A stretch of DNA of 45,329 nt from JBCCQH01 sp039024435. Lineage in GTDB: Bacteria; Bacteroidota; Bacteroidia; J057; JADKCL01. Below are positions 17,378 through 25,861 of this stretch, piece after piece (positions within the stretch are counted from its first letter, which is position 1; each line of letters starts with the position of its first letter). Location: positions 1 to 45,329 of the forward strand of contig JBCCQH010000058.1 in the NCBI GenBank assembly GCA_039024435.1, given 5' to 3'. Below the pieces are notes generated by a model that was not told where the DNA came from, did not search any database, and saw only the letters and a program-made list of their open reading frames with translations. A program made the translations under genes and the position numbers.

Positions 17378-19342
17378 ATGAATATAAACTGGAAATCTCT
17401 CCTGCTCCCGCTGGGCTTACTGGTACTCATTGCGGCGACCGCGCAAAATTATGGCCGTTCCGGATACCTCAAAGCGCAATCGCCCGCTCGGCAAGCTTAT
17501 CACTCCGGCAGTTTCCTGTCCGCCGCCCGAGTCATGACCGACTCGCTGCCCGAGGCCATCAACAATTGGTTTGCAACTTCGGGTACCTGCGACGGCTGTC
17601 ACGGTTCCGATCCCCTCGGGCTGGCCATGGTCACCGCGAACAATGAGGACGTCAACCCCACCGACGACTGGCGGTCTTCCATGATGGCCAATTCGGCCCG
17701 CGATCCCTTTTGGCGCGCCCAGGTCAGCCACGAAATCATCACCACCCCCAACCTGCAAACCGCCATCGAGGACAAGTGCCTGGCCTGCCACGCCCCGATG
17801 GGCCGCTACTCGCACTACTGGGAAACCGGTCAGGAAAACTACGCGATGGCCCAACTCGACGCCGATACCTTCGGGATGGACGGCGTTTCCTGCCTGGCCT
17901 GCCATACCCAAGTTGCGAATTCCAGTCCGGAATTCTCCGGCATCATCGACTTCGATACCACCCGCAAGATCTACGGTCAGTACCCCGGCCCCGTCACTGG
18001 CCCCATGTCGATTTCGATTGGGTTTGACGTAGAATACGGCCCCCACATCCAGCAAAGCGAAGTGTGCGCCTCTTGCCACAGCCTTGTCACCCACTCGGTC
18101 GACCTCAGCGGGAACCTCACCGGCCGCAGCTTTTTCGAGCAGGCCACCTACCACGAATGGCTCAATTCTACCTACGCCCTCCAGGGCCAGCAATGCCAGG
18201 GCTGCCACGTCCCCCAAATCAACGAAAACATCATCATTGCCGCCGGCTACAACAACCTGGACCGGCGGCGTCCCTACGGCAAGCACCACCTCCAGGGCGC
18301 AAATGTATTCATGCTCCGCATGATGCGCGATTACCGGGACAGCCTGGGCATCGCCGCTGATTCTACGCAGTTTGATTCGACCATCGCCCGGACCGAGCGC
18401 ATGTTGCGGGAGGAGACCCTGGACCTGACCCTGACCGAAGCCTGGCGCACCGCCGACACCGTGGCCTTTGACCTGGAGCTGGTGAATCTGGCCGGACACA
18501 AATTTCCCTCGGGCTATCCTTCCCGGCGCGCCCTGGTGGAATTTGTCGTGCGCGACCGCAACGGCGATACCTTGTTTGCCTCCGGCGTGCTGGGGAGCGA
18601 TTACGAGGTAATCGGCCAGGATGCCGGGTACGAACCGCACTACGACCGGATCGATGACCCGGACCAGGCGCAGATCTACGAGTTCATCATGGGCGACGTC
18701 AACCGCAATGTGACCACGACCCTGGAGCGGGGCGATACCCTGCTAAAGGACAATCGCCTGCCCCCACATGGCTTTACCAGCACGCACCCGGTGTACGACA
18801 CCACCAAAATCGGGGGCCTCGCCACGTCCGATCCCGACTTCAACCGCAATGGGGCGAACGAAGGCACGGGCCGTGACATCGTGCATTACCGCATCCCCCT
18901 GGGGGGCTACACCGACAGCCTCGTGGTCAGCGCCCGCGTGTGGTACCAAACGGTGCGGCCCGGCTGGCTGGACGAAATGTTTGCGAATTCCTCCCCCGAC
19001 ATTGACCGGTTCAAGCGCTGGTTCCAGCAAAGCGACCGCTCGAATGTCCTGGTCGCCGAGGCCCTCCGCGGCGAAGTCCTGGTCTCAGTTGAAGCTCCGC
19101 TCAATCTCGACTTTTCGGTATTTCCGAATCCTTCGCCGGATGGGCAAGTCTTCGTCGGCCTTCCCGCCGGCACGGATGTAGCCCTGCTGCGGGTGTACGA
19201 CCTCAGCGGGCGCGAATTGGTGCGGGAGATCCCGGGTACGGCCGATCTGATGGCGCTCCGGCTGCCGGCAGCTTCCGGTGTGTACCTGGTCGAAATTGTC
19301 GCCGGGGGGCAGCGGGCGGTCCAGCGCGTGCTGCGGCAGTGA
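17378..19342 (+). CDS. Pentaheme c-type cytochrome with T9SS sorting domain
   Basis: The 654-residue product has an N-terminal signal sequence (about 1-22) and five CxxCH heme sites at residues 71-75, 134-138, 172-176, 230-234 and 273-277, all in the first half. A beta-rich region follows, and then a type IX sorting domain from about residue 577 (FSVFPNPSPDG, YDLSGRE, ASGVYLVEI). Extra His residues (for example HHLQ after heme 5) may ligate heme iron. The layout predicts heme attachment in the periplasm, then export across the outer membrane, so it may take part in extracellular electron transfer or surface redox chemistry. It is divergent from the FG-GAP gene. Confidence 0.93.
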   Translation: MNINWKSLLLPLGLLVLIAATAQNYGRSGYLKAQSPARQAYHSGSFLSAARVMTDSLPEAINNWFATSGTCDGCHGSDPLGLAMVTANNEDVNPTDDWRSSMMANSARDPFWRAQVSHEIITTPNLQTAIEDKCLACHAPMGRYSHYWETGQENYAMAQLDADTFGMDGVSCLACHTQVANSSPEFSGIIDFDTTRKIYGQYPGPVTGPMSISIGFDVEYGPHIQQSEVCASCHSLVTHSVDLSGNLTGRSFFEQATYHEWLNSTYALQGQQCQGCHVPQINENIIIAAGYNNLDRRRPYGKHHLQGANVFMLRMMRDYRDSLGIAADSTQFDSTIARTERMLREETLDLTLTEAWRTADTVAFDLELVNLAGHKFPSGYPSRRALVEFVVRDRNGDTLFASGVLGSDYEVIGQDAGYEPHYDRIDDPDQAQIYEFIMGDVNRNVTTTLERGDTLLKDNRLPPHGFTSTHPVYDTTKIGGLATSDPDFNRNGANEGTGRDIVHYRIPLGGYTDSLVVSARVWYQTVRPGWLDEMFANSSPDIDRFKRWFQQSDRSNVLVAEALRGEVLVSVEAPLNLDFSVFPNPSPDGQVFVGLPAGTDVALLRVYDLSGRELVREIPGTADLMALRLPAASGVYLVEIVAGGQRAVQRVLRQ

Positions 19343-19370
19343 TGAAAACAGGAGTTGACCGGTACGCCGG

Positions 19371-20777
19371 CTATTCTCCCTGATCGTCCACCGCGAAGGT
19401 AGCGCCTCCATCATAGTCCACGAAGGTCACCGAAAGCAGGCCCGAGCAGTCGAGTCCCCCCGCATTTTCGTCCTTGACTTCGTAGGTTGCGCACAGGCCC
19501 GCTTCGATGCTGGAGTCATCGCCATTGGTGTGGAGCGAATCGATCACCGCGAAGATGCTCGGGCCGGAACCGGTGCCGTAGCTCGTCGCAAAGGTGTAAG
19601 CTTGATCAAAAACCCGGGAGCGGGAACCGCTGAAGTCGGCGTAGTGGGTCGTGAAACCAGTCGGCGCAAAACTCGTGGGATCGTAGGTCACAACCTTGAA
19701 GCCAGGATTGTTGCAGTGTTGGGGGGTGATTCCCGGGCAAGACAAGGCGATGAACGGCGCGCTTCCCCCTTCGATGACCTTGAGTTCGTCGTAGTGGGTG
19801 TGGCCGTAAAGCAAGGCTGCGATGTTGTCCGCACCGGTGACGATTTCCCCAAAACGCGCCTCGAAATTCTGCCGTTTCTTGTTGGTGATATTGCTGGCCC
19901 AGTTTGCGTGGCCCCTCCCCCCGTAGTACGATTTTCCCGGCGGAATGTGCATGGTAAGAATGACTTGCTCGTGCGCACTGGCTGCGTCCTTCAACTGCGC
20001 TTCCAACCAGCGCAACTGACCGAAAGCTTCGGATTTCTGATCGTGGAGGTGAGCGTCATTGCCCGGATAGTACTGGTCAAAAATCACCGAATTCAGGGTA
20101 ATGGTCCGCAGTTTCGCCGATTTGCCCAGCGGATAGGCAGAATAGTACCCCAGGTGAATGGAATCCTGGTTTGCGATGGTGGCGGGCGCAGCCCCAGAAC
20201 AGGACGCACTCGGCGGGACGATGAGCGGCCAGGCACTGGGGTCGCCGGTATCCGCCGTAAAGGTGATGTTGCCGCTGGAGTCGGTGAAGGCAGAGTAGTC
20301 GCCGTCTAGGTTGTCGTTGTTGCCGGGCGAATATACCAGCGGGATGCAGTTCTGCTGGGCAATCGTGCGCAGATCGGTCAGCACCGTAGCAATGTTGCCC
20401 TTGAGCTTGGAACCGGACTCATTGTGGGCGGGCATGTCCCCGAGAAACACCATAAAACGGGGTCGACTCGCATTGCTGGGGTCCACGATGGCTTCAATGG
20501 CGGATTTGGCTTCGGTCCAAAGGGCAGTGCCGGTATCGCTGTAGTGGCCACAACAGCTACATTGGGGGGTGTTTTTCCAGGTTTCCACCGTGTCGAGGGC
20601 CTGGTTCAGGTGGATGTCGGAAATGAGGAGAAAAGCGGGATTGCCCGCCGTAACCGTCGTCATTTGGGGATCTACCGGGTCCGGTTTCGCGGCGGGATTT
20701 GCCGGCCCACAAGCCGCGAGCAGCATCGCCAATGCGCCCAGCCTTCCCAAGGCAGGGATTGAATTTTTCAGTTTCAT
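19371..20777 (-). CDS. Sphingomyelinase-like metallophosphoesterase lipoprotein
   Basis: The 468-residue product carries a lipoprotein signal (lipobox LLAAC, Cys23) and the calcineurin-like metallophosphoesterase motifs in order: DIHLN (D54, H56), FLGD (D114), GNND (152-155), MHIPPG and GHTH. Spacing and the Cys-rich loop CSCCGHYSDTG resemble acid sphingomyelinase-type enzymes. It probably cleaves a phosphodiester or phosphomonoester at the cell surface or in the periplasm; many Bacteroidota make sphingolipids, but the substrate here is not shown. It is convergent with the cytochrome gene, separated by 28 nt. The C-terminus has no T9SS domain. Confidence 0.88.
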   Translation of the reverse strand: MKLKNSIPALGRLGALAMLLAACGPANPAAKPDPVDPQMTTVTAGNPAFLLISDIHLNQALDTVETWKNTPQCSCCGHYSDTGTALWTEAKSAIEAIVDPSNASRPRFMVFLGDMPAHNESGSKLKGNIATVLTDLRTIAQQNCIPLVYSPGNNDNLDGDYSAFTDSSGNITFTADTGDPSAWPLIVPPSASCSGAAPATIANQDSIHLGYYSAYPLGKSAKLRTITLNSVIFDQYYPGNDAHLHDQKSEAFGQLRWLEAQLKDAASAHEQVILTMHIPPGKSYYGGRGHANWASNITNKKRQNFEARFGEIVTGADNIAALLYGHTHYDELKVIEGGSAPFIALSCPGITPQHCNNPGFKVVTYDPTSFAPTGFTTHYADFSGSRSRVFDQAYTFATSYGTGSGPSIFAVIDSLHTNGDDSSIEAGLCATYEVKDENAGGLDCSGLLSVTFVDYDGGATFAVDDQGE

Positions 20778-21268
20778 TTTGCAAATGTTGTTGAGCGTTT
20801 TGCAGGGGTAAGTTACGAGAATTGTGAGGGATGCAAGTAACTTAGAGGCGGTTTAAAGTTGGTTTGTGAAATTTGCCCGCGCAGATTTTTTTGTCCATCG
20901 AAGCTCATTTTGGAGTCCATGGCCTGAGCTGGGGGCGAGAAAATAGCGGAAGAGAGGCGGAAAAAGATGCCATAGCAAAATCACAGAATTAAATTTAAAC
21001 CGCCTCTTCAATTGGCGGGCCCCCCGGCCCCTAATTCGGGAAAGACAATTTTGTGTCGGAAATTTTTGCGTGGGAACATTTCTTCTCGCCCTACAGTGCA
21101 CAAAAATTCGCGCTTTACGATGTGTATCGCAGGCGCACGGTACTCCTTGCGCACGCGCGGATGTTCTGCGCTGCGAATTGTGGTCGTCCACGGGCCCAGA
21201 ACCGCAAGCCCCAGATTTTTTGTACCTTTATCCCACGACCAATAAAACGAGGACCGATCACACCATCC
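20778..21268. other. Gene-free interval with a 14-bp terminal inverted-repeat element
   Basis: This AT-richer interval separates two divergent genes and has no credible frame; a 112-codon minus frame has no recognisable feature. It contains the inverted-repeat element at 20844-21007. A plus-strand promoter-like TACCTTTA (21223-21230) lies 38 nt before ATG 21269. Confidence 0.5.
20844..21007. repeat. 164-bp element bounded by 14-bp perfect inverted repeats
   Basis: AGAGGCGGTTTAAA at 20844-20857 is repeated in inverted form at 20994-21007, and AGAGGCGG recurs at 20953-20960. The size and perfect ends resemble a miniature inverted-repeat element, but no target-site duplication is visible in the flanks and no transposase is encoded. 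It may instead be a regulatory inverted repeat. Confidence 0.3.
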
Positions 21269-22303
21269 ATGCTTCTACGACTGCTGCTTCTTTGCTTGCT
21301 CGCGCTTCCGCTCATCGTTCCCGCCCAGGGACTCAACGGGGGATTCGAAGCCATCCACGAAAATGGCAATCCCGCGGGCTGGTCCAAAACCCTCACTTCG
21401 GCCGCTTCGCTCACCGCCGATGCGTATTCCGGCAACAAAGCCGCCAAAGCCTGGGTCTACGAATATTACCAATCCGGCGGATGGGTCAGCATCACCAATC
21501 GCCTCGCCGCTTCGGCGGACAATAGCAGCAGTAAGTTACCGACCCAATTGTCCGGAGTCTACAAGTACGAAGGCCGCAAGCAGGAATGCGATCCCGCTTT
21601 GGTCCAGGTACTCGCCACCCGACGCAATGCAAATGGCGGCTTTGATACGCTGGCTTCTGGACAGGTCGAACTGAAACTGAGCAAAGACTACCGCACCTTT
21701 TCCCTGCCGGTTTCGCAAACCGGTCGCGGCCCCGCTCCAGAATTTCTCTCGGTCAAAATCGAAGCCCGGGGCCATTGTGATTGGTTGCGCGGCAGCAATT
21801 GCTGCTTCCTCTTTGCCGACGACCTCCAGTTTGACGAAGCCTATTCGGCGGGGGTCCCGGTAGCGGACAATCCCCCGGCCACGGTAGCCGCTGAAGAAAA
21901 GAGCTCGGTGACCGAGCCGGTTTTCATTCAGCCCATGCGCAAGCGGAAGCCCCTTTTCAAACGCTACGTCCTGAAGCCGGGCAAGCGGGCCAAACCGGTC
22001 AAGCAAAAGAAAAACAAGAAAGTCCGGCGCGGCAAAAAAGCCCGCAAGCCGGTGCCGGTCGCCCCGCCCGCCGAGGAGACGCCCAGCGCCATTCCCCCGG
22101 AAATCCAAAAGGAGATCGACCGGATCAATGCCGCCCAGAGCGATACCACCCCCGACCCCGCCAAAGCGGCGGAAGAAATTGAATCCCCCGATTCCGACGC
22201 CCCCGACCAGGATGCTCCGCAAATGAACCTCCCGGATCCCGAGGCCCCCACCCCGGATAAGGATGGCCCCGAACCCGATCCCGCCCACTCCGAGGACGAT
22301 TGA
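21269..22303 (+). CDS. Secreted protein with beta-sandwich domain, basic block and acidic tail
   Basis: The start at ATG 21269 begins a strong Sec signal (MLLRLLLLCLLALPLIVPAQ); the frame upstream to 21053 is not used. Residues 21-190 form a beta-sandwich resembling carbohydrate-binding or exported PCMD-like modules (LNGGFEAIHENGNPAGW, then FADDLQFDE), with Cys107, C170, C178 and C179. Residues 223-260 are extremely basic (Lys/Arg with Pro). Residues 300-344 are Asp/Glu/Pro-rich and end in EDD. The family is not recognised. Low sequence complexity in the tail suggests a disordered cell-surface or matrix-binding extension. Confidence 0.8.
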   Translation: MLLRLLLLCLLALPLIVPAQGLNGGFEAIHENGNPAGWSKTLTSAASLTADAYSGNKAAKAWVYEYYQSGGWVSITNRLAASADNSSSKLPTQLSGVYKYEGRKQECDPALVQVLATRRNANGGFDTLASGQVELKLSKDYRTFSLPVSQTGRGPAPEFLSVKIEARGHCDWLRGSNCCFLFADDLQFDEAYSAGVPVADNPPATVAAEEKSSVTEPVFIQPMRKRKPLFKRYVLKPGKRAKPVKQKKNKKVRRGKKARKPVPVAPPAEETPSAIPPEIQKEIDRINAAQSDTTPDPAKAAEEIESPDSDAPDQDAPQMNLPDPEAPTPDKDGPEPDPAHSEDD

Positions 22304-22460
22304 ACCCCTCCACCCGGGCAAGGCCCACCGACCAAAAACCGGTCCGGGACCCACAAAAATTCCGCCCATGCAACCAAATGCCGGTTTCGTGCGTCATACC
22401 TCCGAGTCCTCGCACTAACCTACCCGGATGGCGCAGGCAAAAGATAGGTTCGCTCCGTTC

Positions 22461-25094
22461 ATGAAAAAATTTGCTGCCGGAATTGTATTTGTGCTGTGCG
22501 CGGTCCTCCAGGGGCAAGCGCACCAGCTCCGCGGCAAAGTCACCGAACCCAGTGGCGATCCCGTTCCCTACGCCAATGTATTTGTCGAAAACACCACCTA
22601 CGGCGTCGTCACCAACGTCAAAGGCGAATATTTCCTGGAATTGGAAAGCGGCGATTACACCCTTGTGGTGTCGAGCATGGGCTACGAAACCCAAAGAGTT
22701 CCGGTCAAGATCGACGGGCAAAATCAGACCCGGGACATCACCTTGCCGCCCATTGGCGTCACCTTGGAGACGGTTAACATCGCCGAAAACAAGCGCGACC
22801 CGGCCTACGGCATCATGGAAAAGGTCATCGCCAACAAGAAGGAGTACATCCGGCAATTCGAAGCGTACTCCCGGTCCACCTACCTCAAGGCTTCTCTGGA
22901 AGTGGACACGCTCAAGAAAAAGGGCCAACTGCCCGATTCCCTGGTCGCCACCAAAGCCGACACCACACCCGCTCCCGACTCCACCAAAGCAGAACCCAGT
23001 CCGGAAGTCATCGTCGGTCCGACCGGTGATGCCGCCCCCGCCTTGGGCCTGGCCGGCAACCGCCCCAGCGTGGGCGACAACCGGCCCAAGCTCAACTTCA
23101 TCGAATCGCAGGCGACGACCTACTTTCAGCGGCCCAACCGCTACAAATCCATTGTCCACGCCTACCGCGACTTTTCCGAAAAAAAGCCCTCAGCGAGTGC
23201 CATGATCGGTTCGGCGGGCATTGACGTGGAACAATACCAGACCGAAACCAACAATCCCTACCTGTTCTATCTGGATGCCTCCGACGCGGAATTCAATTTC
23301 TACGAAAACCTGATCACCGTCTTGCGCCTCGGGGACCGGCCCTTTATTTCGCCCCTAAGTGCGACTTCCTGGCGGCTTTCCTACCGCTACCGCCTGGACG
23401 AAACCTTCTACGAAGACGGACGAGTGGTCTACAAAATCCGGGTGACGCCCCGCAATCCGATCGGGCCCTTTTTCGAAGGCGACTTGTACATCGTGGACCA
23501 GATCTGGGCGATCAAGTCGGTCAATTTCCGCATCGTCGAAGGCAATTTGAGTTACTTCAAAGATTTTCGTCTCCTGCACAACTACACCCAGACCGAGGAT
23601 GAGCGCTGGATTTTGGATCGGGAGGATTACTACTACATGGTCAAAGAAGGGCGGCAGCGCTACTACGGCAACACCATTGCCCTGCACCGCGATTACCAGC
23701 TCGATCCGGAACTGCCGCGCAACTTCTTCCGCAATGAATTGCGCCGGGTGGAAAAGGAAGCCTTTGAGCGGGACAGCAGTTTTTGGGACAACACCCGCCC
23801 CATCACGCTGAAACAGGCCGAGGCCGACTTCATTCAGGTAGCAGACAGCATCCAAAATTATTACCGCAGTGACGAATACCTGACCGAGCAGGACTCAATC
23901 TACAACCGGCTCAAGTTGTGGGATTTTATCCTGCAAGGCGTCGGATTCCGGGACCGGCGCCGGGGGATGCACTACTTCTTCAACCCGCTGGTCTCGCAGC
24001 CGCGGCCCTTTGGGGTGGGGGGCTACCGCCACGTCATCGGCGGCAATGTCAAAAAGATCTGGTCCCGCTTCAACCAATTGCGCGTCAGCGGCGAACTGGA
24101 TTTCGGGGTGGTCAACCGCGATCTCAAGGGCTACGCACGGGTAGACTACACCTATTCACCCAAACACTTTGCCCGGGGTTACGTCCGCTACGGCAACCGA
24201 TTCGCGATGGTCAACAATTTCGAAACGATTGCCGCGATCTTGTCCCGCTCAAATTTCATCCAGAAAATATACTACGGCATCGGCCACCACATCGAGGTCA
24301 GCAATGGGGTATTTCTGGACGTCGGGACCGAATTTGCCGACCGGGTAGCGATCAAAGACCTGCGCCTGGCGGATTGGTCCCAAGACCTGTTTGGCGATCT
24401 GAACGATCCCCGTGAGTTTGAGCCCTACCGCGAATTCCTCCTGGATGTCAAGGTGCGCTGGGTGCCCGGACAGAAATACAACATGGAGCCTTACCGCAAG
24501 GTCCTGCTGGGAAGTACCTGGCCGGAATTTGTCTTTCAGTACAAAAAAGCCATTCCCGGCATTTGGGGGAGCGAAATCAATTTTGACTACCTCGGCGTGA
24601 CCGTCACCGACGAGTTTCGGCCCGGGACCATGGGCATCTCGCGCTACGCCATCCGCGCGGGCACCTTTTTCCAGGAAAACAACATCCGCTTCAACAACTT
24701 CCAATTTTTCCGTGGCTCCGACCCCATTGTCTTTGCCAATCCCCTCCAAGCCTTCCAATTGCTCGGCCCCACGATCAGCACCACCAATGAATACCTCCAG
24801 GTCAATTACCTGCACGACTTCTCCGGTGCGCTGATCAACAAAATTCCGCTGCTCAAGCGCACTCCCCTACAGGTCGTGGCGGGAGCGGGCATCCTCGCCG
24901 TGCGCGACAACAACTTCTTCCACAGCGAAGCCTACGCCGGCCTCGCCTTGCCCTTCCGCATCGCCAAACAGCGCCTCAAGGTCGGAGTCTACTACGTCGG
25001 GGCCTACTCCACCAATGTCGAACAGGCGCTCAATCGCCAGCTTAAAGTTGGCTTGACCTTCTTTGACACTTACAAAAACCGCTGGAATTATTGA
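22461..25094 (+). CDS. DUF5686 outer-membrane protein with CarboxypepD_reg-like domain
   Basis: The start is set at ATG 22461, which opens a signal peptide (MKKFAAGIVFVLCAVLQGQA); an ATG at 22428 would add 11 residues. The 877-residue protein has an N-terminal carboxypeptidase-regulatory-like beta-sandwich (about 21-100, RGKVTEPSGDPVPYANVFV, ending SSMGYETQ), a Pro/Thr-rich insertion (about 160-215), and then the DUF5686 region, whose many aromatic strands (YVRYGNRFAMVNNF; YVGAYSTNVEQ) suggest a large outer-membrane barrel. The family is widespread in Bacteroidota and of unproven function. The 3' end overlaps the convergent peptidase-like gene by 7 nt. Confidence 0.9.
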   Translation: MKKFAAGIVFVLCAVLQGQAHQLRGKVTEPSGDPVPYANVFVENTTYGVVTNVKGEYFLELESGDYTLVVSSMGYETQRVPVKIDGQNQTRDITLPPIGVTLETVNIAENKRDPAYGIMEKVIANKKEYIRQFEAYSRSTYLKASLEVDTLKKKGQLPDSLVATKADTTPAPDSTKAEPSPEVIVGPTGDAAPALGLAGNRPSVGDNRPKLNFIESQATTYFQRPNRYKSIVHAYRDFSEKKPSASAMIGSAGIDVEQYQTETNNPYLFYLDASDAEFNFYENLITVLRLGDRPFISPLSATSWRLSYRYRLDETFYEDGRVVYKIRVTPRNPIGPFFEGDLYIVDQIWAIKSVNFRIVEGNLSYFKDFRLLHNYTQTEDERWILDREDYYYMVKEGRQRYYGNTIALHRDYQLDPELPRNFFRNELRRVEKEAFERDSSFWDNTRPITLKQAEADFIQVADSIQNYYRSDEYLTEQDSIYNRLKLWDFILQGVGFRDRRRGMHYFFNPLVSQPRPFGVGGYRHVIGGNVKKIWSRFNQLRVSGELDFGVVNRDLKGYARVDYTYSPKHFARGYVRYGNRFAMVNNFETIAAILSRSNFIQKIYYGIGHHIEVSNGVFLDVGTEFADRVAIKDLRLADWSQDLFGDLNDPREFEPYREFLLDVKVRWVPGQKYNMEPYRKVLLGSTWPEFVFQYKKAIPGIWGSEINFDYLGVTVTDEFRPGTMGISRYAIRAGTFFQENNIRFNNFQFFRGSDPIVFANPLQAFQLLGPTISTTNEYLQVNYLHDFSGALINKIPLLKRTPLQVVAGAGILAVRDNNFFHSEAYAGLALPFRIAKQRLKVGVYYVGAYSTNVEQALNRQLKVGLTFFDTYKNRWNY

Positions 25095-25789
25095 TAGGCG
25101 GGGAGTGTCCGCATAAACTCGGTGATTTCCTCCGGCCGCAGGTAGTTCTGCCCCCGTCCGGCTTTCTCTAGGATCGGATGGACTTCCTCGCTCCAACTCC
25201 GCAATTGGTACCCAAGGTTGTGGCGAATTGCCGTGGAATCGGTGAAGCGTTCCCAGCGCTCCACCACCTGCGGATCGGTCGCGTAGCGCAGTCCCAATCC
25301 GATCAGGTTGCCCAAACTGCGGTCCAGGTAGTCGACGGTGTGGGCGAGTTCGTGCCCGAGCACCCCGATGCGGGCGTTGTAGCTCAGATTGGGCAGGCGT
25401 CCCGGGTCGAGCTGCTCCGACACTTGGGTGCTGATGATCACCAGGTAATGCCGCCGGTCTCGGCGGCCCAGGAGGCGGCCGTTACGGGGACGTGAGGTGT
25501 GGGCGACGGGATTTTTCCGGAAAATGAAAGACACCGGCACTTCCCGCAGCTCCGGATAATGCGACAACGCCCGCAATGCTTCCAATTCGTAGCCCTCCGG
25601 CAGTACCTTGTTCTGGCCAAACACAAGCCGCAAAGAATCGTAGAGCAAAGCGTCCGCAGTGCGGTCGTACTGCGGCACCGGGGGCGGCAATTGGTCCGAA
25701 AAATGGCCCGGCTCCGCCACCGAAGCCGAGTCAAAAGGCCCGTTTCCCACGAAAAAACCGAGAACCAGCAAAAATAAAAGCGTACGCAC
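25088..25789 (-). CDS. Exported putative zinc metallopeptidase (HELAH)
   Basis: The 233-residue product has a short N-terminal hydrophobic export segment (MRTLLFLLVLGFFVGNG) and a zincin-type motif HELAH at 146-150, in the context GVLGHELAHTVDYLDRSLG. A third zinc ligand is not certain; a Glu in the following helices (VVERWERF) is possible. I do not recognise the family. It is convergent with, and overlaps by 7 nt, the DUF5686 gene. A peptidase role in the periplasm is an inference from the motif alone. Confidence 0.75.
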   Translation of the reverse strand: MRTLLFLLVLGFFVGNGPFDSASVAEPGHFSDQLPPPVPQYDRTADALLYDSLRLVFGQNKVLPEGYELEALRALSHYPELREVPVSFIFRKNPVAHTSRPRNGRLLGRRDRRHYLVIISTQVSEQLDPGRLPNLSYNARIGVLGHELAHTVDYLDRSLGNLIGLGLRYATDPQVVERWERFTDSTAIRHNLGYQLRSWSEEVHPILEKAGRGQNYLRPEEITEFMRTLPAYQ

Positions 25790-25811
25790 GGGACGAAATT
25801 AGTGAATCGCT

Positions 25812-25819
25812 TAAATTTG
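25812..25819 (+). promoter_or_regulatory. TAnnTTTG promoter box before the zinc-ribbon gene
   Basis: TAAATTTG is an exact match to the Bacteroidota -7 element, 42 nt before ATG 25862 in the short divergent region 25790-25861. A -33 TTTG at the right spacing was not seen. Confidence 0.45.
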
Positions 25820-25861
25820 CCTCGGCAAAACCTCCCTTGTCCGCGCAAAGTAAAATCAACA

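Noticed and set aside
17417..18640. Minus-strand open frame of 407 codons opposite the cytochrome gene
   Set aside because: The plus strand encodes five CxxCH motifs; the antisense translation is low-information and lacks domains.
20853..21191. 112-codon minus frame in the gene-free interval
   Set aside because: It crosses the inverted-repeat element and its translation is Arg/Cys-rich without any recognisable feature.
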